The notes under the pieces: model-generated
Seen by the model: the letters and a program-made list of their open reading frames with translations, nothing else
What the model was told of the DNA's origin: nothing
Databases searched by the model: none
Shown: positions 15,070-23,412 of the stretch, in pieces
Layout of the letters: each line of letters begins with the position of its first letter
How positions within the stretch are numbered: the stretch's first letter is position 1
Program-made: the position numbers and the translations under genes
Assembly (NCBI GenBank): GCA_041859205.1
Contig: JBHEKU010000138.1
Span: 1 to 44,706 of the forward strand
Direction of reading: 5' to 3'
From: JAFDZO01 sp041859205
GTDB taxonomy: Bacteria > Bacteroidota > Ignavibacteria > Tepidaquicellales > Tepidaquicellaceae
DNA length: 44,706 nucleotides

Positions 15070-16539
15070 ATGGCTAAGAAGAAATACGAGAAAATAAGAA
15101 ACGAAGTAATTTTAAATGAAGACCATAAATTCGGTGCAGAAGTAGATGTTAAAACTCCGCCCAATGCAAAGGATTTAGAGTCTATGTTATTGGGTGCACT
15201 AATGCTTGATAATGCTGCTATGAATGAGGTGCTGATGATAATTGATCACCGCCATTTTTATTCGCCGCGCAACGGAATTATTTTCCAGGCAATGATTAAT
15301 CTAGACGGAAGAAGAGAGCCGATTGATGTGGTTACTGTTAAAGAAGAGTTAAAAAAAGTAAAGAAGCTGGAACAGGTAGGTGATGTGGATTACCTTCTTG
15401 AGCTTATGGATTCCGTTTCCACTTCTGCTAATGCTGAATATTATGCCCGTATTATTTTTGAAAAATTCATATTAAGAAACTTAATAGATATATCTTCTAA
15501 TATCGTTGAGAGGTGTCTGGATTCATCCAACAATACTTTCTCCATTTTAGACGATGCCGAGCAGAAGATACTTGATATATCGGAATCTCTTTCAAAGAAA
15601 AAAATCATTTCAGTTCGCGATGAAATGGATAAGATTTTCGAAGAGCTGTATGAGAGAAAGATGAATAAGAATATTGAGGGTATTCCCACGGGATACGATG
15701 AGCTTGATAATCTTACAGGAGGATTTCATAAATCGGAGCTTATTGTAGTTGCGGGTAGACCTTCACACGGTAAGACTGCTTTTGCTATGAATATTGCCAG
15801 CAACGCTGCTCTAAAGTATGGTAAAAAAGTTGCGATATTCTCTCTTGAAATGTCTTATAAAGAATTGATATATAGATTGCTAGCAAGTGTTCTTCGTGTT
15901 GACGGTAAGAAGTTAAAGCTTGGCAGATTGCAGGGGCATGAATGGGACAGAGTTGCGCAGGACTTCGGTAAACTGAAAACGGATTTATATATTGATGACT
16001 CGAGTGAGCTTTCTATTCTTGAAATCCGCGCTAAGGCAAGAAGAATGAAACAGGAATATAATATTGATATGATTGTTGTTGATTACTTACAGCTTGTAAG
16101 AGGACAGGAGAATGCAGAGAGAAGAGATCTTGAAGTTGCGCAGGTATCGAGAGGTTTAAAAGCACTTGCGAAGGAATTAGAAATTCCGGTTATAGCATGC
16201 GCGCAGTTGAATCGAGGTGTTGAACAAAGAGGTAAAGAAAAGAAACCACAGTTATCTGATTTGAGAGAATCAGGAGCAATTGAGCAGGATGCTGATATGA
16301 TTATCTTTGTGAACAGACCAATTATAGGAATGAAGATAGAACACACTGACCCTAACTTTGATGAGATAAAACGAAAAGCAGAAATTGTAATTGGTAAGCA
16401 GAGAAACGGACCTATCGGTGACTTTGATTTAATTTTCTTAGGTGAGTATGCAACGTTTGAGAACAAGCTGCATCATCCTTCGTTGGGAATGCCGGAGTCC
16501 TCCTTCAATGGTGCAGGCGGTTCAGATCAGCCGTTTTAA
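15070..16539 (+). CDS. dnaB: Replicative DNA helicase DnaB
   Basis: A 489-residue hexameric helicase that unwinds DNA at the fork. The N-terminal primase-interaction domain covers about residues 30-140 (ESMLLGALMLDNAAM), followed by a linker. The RecA-like domain begins IPTGYDELDNLTGGFHKSEL. Walker A is GRPSHGKTAF (about 229-238) with His where Met is usual, the Walker B region is MIVVDYLQLV, and LSDLRESGAIEQDADMI is conserved. No intein is present. It ends the coaBC-udg-dnaB run and meets the GNAT gene 10 bp away on the other strand. Confidence 0.96.
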   Translation: MAKKKYEKIRNEVILNEDHKFGAEVDVKTPPNAKDLESMLLGALMLDNAAMNEVLMIIDHRHFYSPRNGIIFQAMINLDGRREPIDVVTVKEELKKVKKLEQVGDVDYLLELMDSVSTSANAEYYARIIFEKFILRNLIDISSNIVERCLDSSNNTFSILDDAEQKILDISESLSKKKIISVRDEMDKIFEELYERKMNKNIEGIPTGYDELDNLTGGFHKSELIVVAGRPSHGKTAFAMNIASNAALKYGKKVAIFSLEMSYKELIYRLLASVLRVDGKKLKLGRLQGHEWDRVAQDFGKLKTDLYIDDSSELSILEIRAKARRMKQEYNIDMIVVDYLQLVRGQENAERRDLEVAQVSRGLKALAKELEIPVIACAQLNRGVEQRGKEKKPQLSDLRESGAIEQDADMIIFVNRPIIGMKIEHTDPNFDEIKRKAEIVIGKQRNGPIGDFDLIFLGEYATFENKLHHPSLGMPESSFNGAGGSDQPF

Positions 16540-16549
16540 TTTATAAAAA

Positions 16550-17014
16550 TCAGAATGATTTTCTAAAAAATTTCCAGCCTTCTAATTCTTTAATCCCAAG
16601 TTTATTGTAGAATGAGATGGCGCTTGTATTCCAGTCAAGAACTATAAATTCAATCCTTCCACATTTTTTTGCTTTAGCAATTTTATCAAGCTCTTTGAAA
16701 AATAATTTACCCGCGCCTACGCGGCGATATTCTTCGAGTATAAATATATCTTCAAGATATAAAGTCGGCTTTGCAAGAAAGGATGAGTAAGAGAAAAAGT
16801 AAAAAGCGTAGCCAATGTATCTGTTATCAGCTTTTGCAAGAAGAACATTAATTAATGGCTTCTTGGAAAAAATGTCATTGAGTAATCGTTGCTTTGCAGA
16901 TTTCGTCGGCAGCTTCAGCTTTTCATATTTGGCAAGCTCATCAACAAGATATAAAATATCGTCTGATTGTTTTTTGTCCGGCTTTATTATTTCAACATTT
17001 GTTCTAACTTTCAT
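16550..17014 (-). CDS. GNAT-family N-acetyltransferase
   Basis: A 154-residue acetyltransferase resembling diamine/polyamine acetyltransferase-like GNATs. The fold shows YIGYAFYFFSYSSF, then LYLEDIFILEEYRRVGAGKLFF, where RRVGAG is the acetyl-CoA pyrophosphate loop, then IEFIVLDWNTSAISFYNKLG. The acceptor is unknown. It is transcribed towards dnaB and stands alone. Confidence 0.87.
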   Translation of the reverse strand: MKVRTNVEIIKPDKKQSDDILYLVDELAKYEKLKLPTKSAKQRLLNDIFSKKPLINVLLAKADNRYIGYAFYFFSYSSFLAKPTLYLEDIFILEEYRRVGAGKLFFKELDKIAKAKKCGRIEFIVLDWNTSAISFYNKLGIKELEGWKFFRKSF

Positions 17015-17060
17015 AGAATTTTACTGAACTTATTTTCGGAATGTATGTTAAAAATAAGAA

Positions 17061-17168
17061 CTAACCACAGAGGGCACAAAGGATGTGCACAGAGAACACA
17101 GAGGTCTACGAAAATTAAAGTTTTACTTTGTGTCCTCTGTGTAAAAGCTCTGTGTCCTCTGTGGTTAG
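17061..17168. repeat. CACAGAG-type inverted-repeat element (copy 2)
   Basis: Outer arms of 21 bases (17061-17081, CTAACCACAGAGGGCACAAAG, and 17148-17168) pair with two mismatches. Inner arms CACAGAGAACACAGAG (17088-17103) pair with CTTTGTGTCCTCTGTG (about 17127-17142), also with two mismatches. The whole 108-bp element can fold into one long hairpin. It is the second copy of the type at 3982-4094, and short open frames across it are artefacts. Confidence 0.82.
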
Positions 17169-17233
17169 GTTCAACAAATGAATTTATATTAATATTAAGA
17201 ATAAATAAATTACAATAATTTTTAAAACGAAAT

Positions 17234-18112
17234 ATGGATAGAAGAACATTTTTAAAAGCATCGGCTGCTCTGGGAGTAACAAGCATTGCCTTACCTACAT
17301 TGCTGAAAGCATATGATAGAAGAGATGCCATAAGTGATGATTACGAAGATATGAAGTGTAAGAAGATATTAAAATCTTTTGATTCTTCCTTAAAAGATAA
17401 GGCGATTAATGATGTAATAATTGAAGTCGGTAAGTCATTTCTTGCCGTCCCTTATGTAGCGGGGACACTCGATACAAATCCTAATAAAGAAAGATTGATT
17501 GTTTATGTATCAGGTTTGGATTGTGTTACCTTTTGTGAAAATGCTCTTACCATGTCCCGTATAATAAAGCAGGGAGATGCAAGCTTTGAGAATTATAAAA
17601 AGGAATTAGAAAAAATAAGATACAGAGACGGACAGATAAACGGTTATCCATCAAGACTTCATTACTTCTCTGACTGGATTTTTGATAATGATAAAAAGGG
17701 AATAGTAAGAGATATTACGAAGGAAATCGGAGGGGTGGAATATAATAAGACAATTGATTTTATGACAACCCATACGGATTCATATCCAGCACTGAAAAGT
17801 AATCCTGATAACGTTTCGCAGATACAGGCTGTTGAAAATAGTATTAACTCAAGACAGAATTATTATATACCTGTGAAAGATTTGCCAAGCGTTTATGATT
17901 CACTTCAATCAGGGGATATCATAGGAATAACTTCAGATGTTGGCGGATTAGATATAGCACACACCGGTATTATATATAAAGAAAATGGTATACCGTATTT
18001 TTTAAATGCATCACTAAAGAAAAAAGAAGTAATAATATCCGATGGAACAATTCAGGATTATATAATGGGAAATAAAAAACAATCAGGCGTAATGGTTTGC
18101 AGACCTTTATGA
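17234..18112 (+). CDS. DUF1460 amidase-like protein with Tat-like signal
   Basis: A 292-residue protein of the DUF1460 family, NlpC/P60-related and annotated as N-acetylmuramoyl-L-alanine amidase-like. The N-terminus has a twin-arginine motif (DRRTFLKA, residues 2-9) and a hydrophobic segment. The likely catalytic Cys is in SGLDCVTFCENALTMSR (about residue 97), RLHYFSDW is a second family block, and a late segment with DIAHTGIIY probably gives the catalytic His. It probably acts on peptidoglycan or a related amide in the periplasm. It lies between a CACAGAG element and a heptamer repeat. Confidence 0.85.
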   Translation: MDRRTFLKASAALGVTSIALPTLLKAYDRRDAISDDYEDMKCKKILKSFDSSLKDKAINDVIIEVGKSFLAVPYVAGTLDTNPNKERLIVYVSGLDCVTFCENALTMSRIIKQGDASFENYKKELEKIRYRDGQINGYPSRLHYFSDWIFDNDKKGIVRDITKEIGGVEYNKTIDFMTTHTDSYPALKSNPDNVSQIQAVENSINSRQNYYIPVKDLPSVYDSLQSGDIIGITSDVGGLDIAHTGIIYKENGIPYFLNASLKKKEVIISDGTIQDYIMGNKKQSGVMVCRPL

Positions 18113-18122
18113 ATTAAGAATG

Positions 18123-18157
18123 CAGAGTTCAGAGTTCAGAGTTCAGAATTCAGAACT
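18123..18157. repeat. Tandem heptamer, 3 CAGAGTT units plus two degenerate
   Basis: CAGAGTT occurs three times in a row (18123-18143), followed by CAGAATT and CAGAACT. It lies between the DUF1460 gene and plsY and is another locus with a 7-bp period. Confidence 0.85.
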
Positions 18158-18180
18158 TAGTTAAATTTGAAATATAAAAG

Positions 18181-18831
18181 ATGACGTTTACTCTTACATC
18201 AGTCGAGTACTGGGCACTTTGTTTAGTTTATTATTTTATAGGTTCAATTCCGACAGCTTATTTAGTTCTGAAATTCCGGCATCAGCTTGATATAAGAAAT
18301 GAGGGAACGGGTAATGTAGGTGCGATGAATTCTTATGATGTAACGGGTTCAAAATCAACGGGAATAATTGTTATGCTTGTGGATTTATTCAAAGGGTTAA
18401 TCCCGGCTTTGATTCTTCTATACGTTTTAAAACTCAATCTATATTTTACAATTATCCCGTTAGTTCTTTTAGTGCTTGGCCATAATTTTTCTGTCTTCAT
18501 AAAATTTAAAGGGGGCAGGGGACTTGCAACCGGCGCGGGAGTTTTATTGGTAATGAACTTCTGGATAGTGATACTCTGGATTGTATTTTATTTCATCATA
18601 AGAAAGATCAAAGATAACGTTCACATAGCTACGGTTATTGCATTGGTGCTTATACCACTGGCTTTGATTTTTGGTCAGGATTTGATTGTACCTTTCACAT
18701 ACGGCTACGGAGTCTTCGGTAAAGAAATTACGTTCACCCTATTATTTGCATTAAGTTCATCAATTGTAATTGTTATATTGTTAAAACACATTACACCGAT
18801 TTTCGAATTAATAACCAATCATAAAAAATGA
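18181..18831 (+). CDS. plsY: Glycerol-3-phosphate acyltransferase PlsY
   Basis: A 216-residue integral membrane enzyme that transfers acyl groups from acyl-phosphate to glycerol 3-phosphate, the first step of phospholipid synthesis. Family motifs are GSIPTAYLV, NEGTGNVGAMN and GHNFSVFIKFKGGRGLATG. About five to seven hydrophobic helices are visible. Its last bases overlap the transketolase start (ATGA), so the two are translationally coupled although not metabolically related. Confidence 0.94.
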   Translation: MTFTLTSVEYWALCLVYYFIGSIPTAYLVLKFRHQLDIRNEGTGNVGAMNSYDVTGSKSTGIIVMLVDLFKGLIPALILLYVLKLNLYFTIIPLVLLVLGHNFSVFIKFKGGRGLATGAGVLLVMNFWIVILWIVFYFIIRKIKDNVHIATVIALVLIPLALIFGQDLIVPFTYGYGVFGKEITFTLLFALSSSIVIVILLKHITPIFELITNHKK

Positions 18832-19703
18832 GTACGAATCCACAGTTAACTTCAATTGAAGATTTGAATGAAATGGCGCGCCAGATAAGACGCGACATTA
18901 TAAATATGCTTTTGATTTCCAAGTCAGGTCACTCGGGCGGTCCATTGGGAATGGCTGATTTTTTCACAGCATTGTATTTTAATAAGATGTCATTAGATCC
19001 TCAAAAACCGGATGCAGAGGACAGAGATTATTTCTTTTTATCAATCGGACACATTGCTCCGGTCTGGTATTCAACGCTTGCAAGAAGAGGATATTTCCCT
19101 ATAGATGAACTGAAGACTTTACGAAAAGTTAACGGAAGACTGCAAGGGCATCCGTCGCATATGAAAACTCACGGCGTACCCGGAGTTGAAATTGCATCGG
19201 GCTCGCTTGGTCAGGGTCCTTCGATAGCAGTTGGTACAGCTTTAGGACTTAAGCTTTCAGGGAAGTCGAACCACGTTTATTGTGTTGTTGGTGACGGTGA
19301 ACTACAGGAAGGACAAATATGGGAAGCTGTAATGACGGCAGCACATCATAAATGCGATAACCTTACAGTAATTATTGATAAGAACGATTGCCAGATTGAT
19401 AACAGAGTGCAGAACGTTTTGAATATGGATTCCATTCCTGATAAATTCAAAGCTTTTAACTGGGAAGTAGTTGAAGTTAACGGCAATGATATGCAGTCTA
19501 TTCTTGACGGAATTGATAAAGCAAAAACAATAAAAGGGAAACCAACTTGTATAGTTGCGCAGACTTTCATGGGTAGAGGTGTTTCATTTATGGAAGATAA
19601 ATACACCTGGCATGGAGTTCCGCCAAATGACGAACAGGGTAAAATTGCTCTTACAGAATTAACAAAGACAAAGTTCGGTGATTTTGTAGAGCTGGAGCTT
19701 TGA
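18828..19703 (+). CDS. Transketolase, N-terminal (thiamine-diphosphate-binding) subunit
   Basis: A 291-residue protein equal to the N-terminal half of transketolase. It has SGHSGGPLGMADFF near the start, GSLGQGPSIAVG, and the thiamine-diphosphate motif GDGELQEGQIWEA followed by IDKNDCQID. The C-terminal pyrimidine-binding half is not fused and not downstream; a terminator and a DUF2200 gene follow instead. Split transketolases normally have the two genes adjacent, so the partner must be elsewhere or lost. It is coupled to plsY by overlap. Confidence 0.92.
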   Translation: MSTNPQLTSIEDLNEMARQIRRDIINMLLISKSGHSGGPLGMADFFTALYFNKMSLDPQKPDAEDRDYFFLSIGHIAPVWYSTLARRGYFPIDELKTLRKVNGRLQGHPSHMKTHGVPGVEIASGSLGQGPSIAVGTALGLKLSGKSNHVYCVVGDGELQEGQIWEAVMTAAHHKCDNLTVIIDKNDCQIDNRVQNVLNMDSIPDKFKAFNWEVVEVNGNDMQSILDGIDKAKTIKGKPTCIVAQTFMGRGVSFMEDKYTWHGVPPNDEQGKIALTELTKTKFGDFVELEL

Positions 19704-19742
19704 TAGAATGAAAGTATTAAGTAATACGTATTGAGTATTAAT

Positions 19743-19778
19743 AAAAAGGTTATTCGTTCATCGCGGGTAACCTTTTTT
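19743..19778 (+). terminator. Terminator after the transketolase gene
   Basis: AAAAAGGTTA (19743-19752) pairs perfectly with TAACCTTTTT (19768-19777) around a 15-base loop. The stem ends in a T-run. It separates plsY-transketolase from the DUF2200 gene. Confidence 0.75.
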
Positions 19779-19805
19779 AGTTTTATAAATCAATTCTATA
19801 TAAAG

Positions 19806-20171
19806 ATGACAGAGACAACTAAAAAAAATCGAGTTTACACAATGAGCTTTGCCGGAGTTTATCCGCACTACATCACAAAGGCTGAGAAAAAAGGCCGGAC
19901 TAAGGCTGAAGTGGATGAAATAATCCGCTGGCTGACGGGCTATACTCAGAAAAAATTTGAAAGCCAGCTTGAGAAAAAAGCTGACATGGAAACATTTTTT
20001 GCACAAGCTCCGAAACTGAATCCCGCACGTACATTGATCACAGGTACAATTTGTGGAGTGAGGATTGAAAATATCGAAGACCCGTTGATGCGTGAAATCA
20101 GATATCTGGATAAACTGATTGATGAATTGGCCAAGGGAAGGCCAATGGAAAAGATCTTACGCAAGCAATAA
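19806..20171 (+). CDS. DUF2200 family protein
   Basis: A 121-residue protein of the DUF2200 family, recognised by TMSFAGVYPHYITKAEKKGR, EVDEIIRWLTGY and the ARTLITGTICGVRIE block. Function is unknown. The start is taken at MTETTKKN; the 25 codons before it run through the preceding terminator and do not fit the family. It is monocistronic, with a hairpin on each side, which would suit a gene acquired alone. Confidence 0.88.
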   Translation: MTETTKKNRVYTMSFAGVYPHYITKAEKKGRTKAEVDEIIRWLTGYTQKKFESQLEKKADMETFFAQAPKLNPARTLITGTICGVRIENIEDPLMREIRYLDKLIDELAKGRPMEKILRKQ

Positions 20172-20216
20172 GTAAATATTGATTTAATATATAGTTAAAT
20201 CATCAAAAAAGTACTA

Positions 20217-20246
20217 AAAAAAGCTATCGAACTGATAGCTTTTTTT
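20217..20246. terminator. Bidirectional terminator
   Basis: AAAAAAGCTATC (20217-20228) pairs with GATAGCTTTTTT (20234-20245 or so) around loop GAACT. A and T tracts flank it, serving both the DUF2200 gene on plus and the converging gene on minus. Confidence 0.88.
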
Positions 20247-20269
20247 ATAAAATTTATTTGTTAGAGTAA

Positions 20270-21292
20270 TTATTTTCTTTGGAATTTTTCTTCTTCCAAT
20301 GTGAATACCAATGAAATTCTATGTGTATTTCCTAACTGCTCTGTTCCGTCAAACTTTGCAAATGAATAATCGATTGCAAGCTTCGGAAGCTTCACACCTG
20401 CGCCTAAAGTAAGATTTCCTAAATCATTGTAACCTGTTCTTATGCTAATAAGATTCTTGAATGAGTATTCAATACCTGAATGCATATCAAAGCTGACAGG
20501 TCCGATATAAGCATTTGCAGATTCTTTTCTTCCTTCAAAACGGACATCGAAATCAACGGCGGGAGTAATCATTCCGCCAAGTGCTTCTATTGAATAAGCT
20601 GTTCCGATTTTTGCTGTAGGAGAAATAGTTTCTTTCTTTCCTGTTGACCATGAAAGATAAGTTGTTGTCAGATCCTGTAAGTTAGCGCCTAAGAAAAATC
20701 TTCCGAAAGGATTATACTGCATACCGACATCGAAGCCTAAGCCCCAAGCAGATTCTTCAGCAATATTTCTTCTGATGATTTTTAAGTTAGCGCCGTATGA
20801 AAATTTATCGGACTGCTTCTTTGAATAAGTTAGAAAGAAAGCGTAATCAGTTGAGTTGAAATAAGAAATTTTATCGGGGTCTAATCTTTCACCCGGGTCA
20901 AGAATTCCGTTTCCGTTTAAGTCTATCAAAGCATTACGTGTATCTGCAATGTCATCAATTCCCATTCTGATAATGCTGAAGCCTAATGAAGCGCTTTTGC
21001 CGAATGGAACTCCGACTGAACCGTAATCATAATTTATAAGATTGCCGAATCTTTCATCGTGCATCAATGAGAACTGAGGGTAGTTGATTCTGGATAACGA
21101 TGCAGGATTCCAGTAGCCTGCAGTAACATCGTTTACGAGCGCTACGTACGCGCCGCCCATACCGAGAGGTCTTCCGCCGACACCAATTGCCAGAAATTCA
21201 CCTGCGTATTTATTACCGCTGCCCTGAGCTAATGTGAAATTAGCGCATAGGCAAAATATAAAAACTATAAAGATTTTTTTGATTGACTTCAT
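20270..21292 (-). CDS. PorV/PorQ family outer-membrane protein
   Basis: A 340-residue beta-barrel with a signal peptide ending near TLAQ. The diagnostic segment is FLAIGVGGRPLGMGGAYVAL followed by DVTAGYWNPASL. PorV shuttles T9SS cargo after outer-membrane passage, and this fits the T9SS-tailed proteins in the window. It has no type IX tail itself. A GTG three codons earlier is possible, but ATG at 21292 gives the normal signal peptide. Whether it is the true PorV or one of several PorQ-like paralogs cannot be settled here. Confidence 0.87.
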   Translation of the reverse strand: MKSIKKIFIVFIFCLCANFTLAQGSGNKYAGEFLAIGVGGRPLGMGGAYVALVNDVTAGYWNPASLSRINYPQFSLMHDERFGNLINYDYGSVGVPFGKSASLGFSIIRMGIDDIADTRNALIDLNGNGILDPGERLDPDKISYFNSTDYAFFLTYSKKQSDKFSYGANLKIIRRNIAEESAWGLGFDVGMQYNPFGRFFLGANLQDLTTTYLSWSTGKKETISPTAKIGTAYSIEALGGMITPAVDFDVRFEGRKESANAYIGPVSFDMHSGIEYSFKNLISIRTGYNDLGNLTLGAGVKLPKLAIDYSFAKFDGTEQLGNTHRISLVFTLEEEKFQRK

Positions 21293-21484
21293 AAATCCCA
21301 CGGTTAATTTACAAAAAAACGTAAATTAAATTATAGTGACCTCCTAAAATTTTAAAATGATTTATAATGAAACGGCACCTGCTTTGGTTCTCATTTCGTA
21401 CTCAATAATGTGTAAATTATTCGGATAAATCAATACTAAATATACTCTAAAACTATATTATTTCCGAAAGTTGTTCCCGGATTT

Positions 21485-22201
21485 TTACTTTCTGTTTCCA
21501 AGGATTCTCAAAAGAAATATGAACATATTGATGAAGTCTAAATATAAAGTTAAAGCTCCTAAAATTGCGCCTTTTTTGCCTTGCTCGCTGCCGGCTTCCA
21601 TACTGTAGGCCATCTGTTTTATTTTCTGAGTGTCATATGCTGTTAAGCCGACAAAAATTAAAACGCCTGCATAGCTTATTATCCAGTACAGAGTTGAATT
21701 TGCCAGGAACATATTTACGACTGAAGCGATTATTAACCCAATCAAAGCCATAAATAAAAACGAACCCATCTTTGATAAATCCATTTTTGTAATATATCCA
21801 AGTACACTTACAGATGCAAACATCATTGAGCAAATAAGAAATGTAGAATAAATTGATGCGCTTGTATAAACTAAAAATAAAACGGAAAGAGTAAGTCCGT
21901 TAAGAAAGGCATATAGGAAAAAAGCTCCTACAGCCACGATGGACGGCATTTTATTTATACCGGCAGATATTGCCATTACCAATAAAAACTGCCCGATGAT
22001 TAAGCCGAAGAACATTATTCTGTTCATTATAAATAACTCAATCATGCTTTCCGAAGATGATACTGCGAAAGCTGTTAATCCTGTTATTGCCAAGCCCATT
22101 GCCATCCAGTTATAAACTCTAAGCAAAAAGCTTTTTACATCTGTTTGAACTACTGCTCCGGGCATGACTTGGCTTCCGGGGCTATTATAAAATTGATTCA
22201 T
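21485..22201 (-). CDS. Bax inhibitor-1 / YccA family membrane protein
   Basis: A 238-residue protein with about seven membrane helices. The family start is VYNWMAMGLAITGLTAFAVS, and the conserved C-terminal part has GLTAYDTQKIKQMAY and LGALTLYLDFINMFIFLLR. The two aspartates of the latter region are the pH-sensing residues of bacterial BI-1 homologues, which conduct Ca2+. It lies between the PorV-like gene (192-bp gap) and the DinB-like gene. Confidence 0.93.
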   Translation of the reverse strand: MNQFYNSPGSQVMPGAVVQTDVKSFLLRVYNWMAMGLAITGLTAFAVSSSESMIELFIMNRIMFFGLIIGQFLLVMAISAGINKMPSIVAVGAFFLYAFLNGLTLSVLFLVYTSASIYSTFLICSMMFASVSVLGYITKMDLSKMGSFLFMALIGLIIASVVNMFLANSTLYWIISYAGVLIFVGLTAYDTQKIKQMAYSMEAGSEQGKKGAILGALTLYLDFINMFIFLLRILGNRK

Positions 22202-22237
22202 ATTTTGTGTTTGAAATTTTATATATTAAACAAAAAA

Positions 22238-22741
22238 TTACTTTTGAGGTTCCATTCCCATAGCCGACCATTCTTCTTCAGCTGGACCGTAAATTCCGGT
22301 AACTTTTAACCCTGCCTGACGCATAAGAACTTCCATTTGTCCTCTGTGATGTGCCTGATGTAGAATGAGGCATTGAAGCACAAAACCTTTTGCCCATTCT
22401 TCTCCGTACATTGGGACTTTCTCCAATAATTTTTCATCGTTCCACTGGTCTTTAACAGCGGCAAGAGCCTGCTTGGATAAGCGTTCGTAATCCGATTTTA
22501 TTTTATGCACATTTCTAACGCTTTTATCTAAATCGTGCAGTTCGTCTATATCCGTAAGGCCGGCAGCCTTCAGCATTTCGGAAACTGTTTCGACCATGTG
22601 CCATGCAAGGAAACCAATATCTCTGCCGCCGGGTTTAATTTCCTGACTGAGAGATTCATTGGTTAAATTTCCGAATAATTTGAGAGTGGCTTCATATTCG
22701 TAAGTCCATTCATTTGAAAAATCTTCTATTGTTCTGAACAT
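22238..22741 (-). CDS. DinB-like four-helix protein
   Basis: A 167-residue DinB/DfsB-like protein. The metal-binding histidines are the one in GFLAWHMVETVSEML and the pair in LHQAHHRGQMEVLMRQAG. Members are putative metal-dependent thiol transferases or hydrolases. The start is taken at MFRTIEDF because the 30 codons before it lack family character. A second DinB-like protein is encoded at 42799-43296, not closely similar. Confidence 0.82.
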   Translation of the reverse strand: MFRTIEDFSNEWTYEYEATLKLFGNLTNESLSQEIKPGGRDIGFLAWHMVETVSEMLKAAGLTDIDELHDLDKSVRNVHKIKSDYERLSKQALAAVKDQWNDEKLLEKVPMYGEEWAKGFVLQCLILHQAHHRGQMEVLMRQAGLKVTGIYGPAEEEWSAMGMEPQK

Positions 22742-22906
22742 TTTCGTGGAGTTTAGATTTGTAAAATGGATTGTGTGTACATAATAATAAGCAAAATAGA
22801 ATGAGGTTTCAAGATAGGATTTTAACTTCAATCACAGATTCTATTTTGAAATCACAGTTTCCCCTTTTTAATAAGTAACTTTATACTTTACACGTCCTCA
22901 ATTATT

Positions 22907-23000
22907 CTCCCCTTGAGGGGAGTCCGACCTGAAAGGTCGGGAGGGGTGTTTGAACGAACACCCACCGTCTCGCTTCGCTCGACACCTCCCTCAAGGGAGG
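22907..23000. repeat. Composite palindromic element of nested hairpins
   Basis: Four stem-loops lie in 94 bp. CTCCCC/GGGGAG has loop TTGA (22907-22922). CCGACCT/AGGTCGG has loop GAA (22924-22940). GGGTGTT/AACACCC has loop TGAACG (22944-22963). CCTCCC/GGGAGG has loop TCAA (22985-23000). The outer hairpins are also roughly complementary to each other, so the whole could form a cruciform. The stretch is far more GC-rich than its surroundings. Confidence 0.8.
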
Positions 23001-23067
23001 AATTAGAATCTTGGATGTGGAAATTATTTATCAGCCGCTATCACAAAACACTTAGACTCCACCCTTC

Positions 23068-23090
23068 CCCTCCCCTTAGTAAGGGGAGGG
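23068..23090. repeat. Palindrome with 10-bp stem
   Basis: CCCTCCCCTT and AAGGGGAGGG pair perfectly around loop AGT. It belongs to the hairpin cluster between the DinB-like gene and the second HTH gene. Confidence 0.8.
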
Positions 23091-23169
23091 CTTACAATTA
23101 ATGTTCTTTAGTTCCAAAAGCCTGTCATTTGAATCATTTCAATTTTAAAAATTAGTGATTCAATTTTTC

Positions 23170-23190
23170 CCCCTCCTTACCAAGGAGGGG
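23170..23190. repeat. Palindrome with 9-bp stem
   Basis: CCCCTCCTT and AAGGAGGGG pair perfectly around loop ACC. It is flanked by further G and C runs and resembles the hairpin at 23068. Confidence 0.8.
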
Positions 23191-23265
23191 TAAGGGGGTG
23201 GTTTAACGTGTTGTGCATTCTGTACTAAGCATCTTAACTACACTATAGACAATATTGATTATTGG

Positions 23266-23285
23266 ATTCCCGCCTTCGCGGGAAT
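23266..23285. repeat. Palindrome ATTCCCGC...GCGGGAAT
   Basis: An 8-bp perfect stem with loop CTTC, embedded in GGATTCCCGCCTTCGCGGGA. From memory, a sequence of this type recurs in intergenic regions of many unrelated bacteria. Confidence 0.8.
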
Positions 23286-23298
23286 GACAAGCATTGTG

Positions 23299-23322
23299 GT
23301 TGTTGGTCAGGAGACCAACAAC
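23299..23322. repeat. Palindrome GTTGTTGGTC...GACCAACAAC
   Basis: A 10-bp perfect stem with loop AGGA, only 13 bases after the preceding hairpin. It is the last member of the cluster before the second HTH gene. Confidence 0.82.
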
Positions 23323-23412
23323 GGCGAAAACCTTCCTTTATAGGGTGCTATCAATAAAGTTCAACAATATTTTTTTTACTTTTTACATAATGATGATTTT
23401 TTGACGGGTTTT

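Noticed and set aside
17011..17331. Minus-strand open frame of 106 codons upstream of the DUF1460 gene
   Set aside because: Most of it translates the CACAGAG inverted-repeat element and the 5' end of the DUF1460 gene in antisense.
22913..23101. Small open frame in the palindrome cluster
   Set aside because: The codons are simply the hairpin repeats (arginine/proline/serine-rich) and there is no ribosome binding site or homologue.
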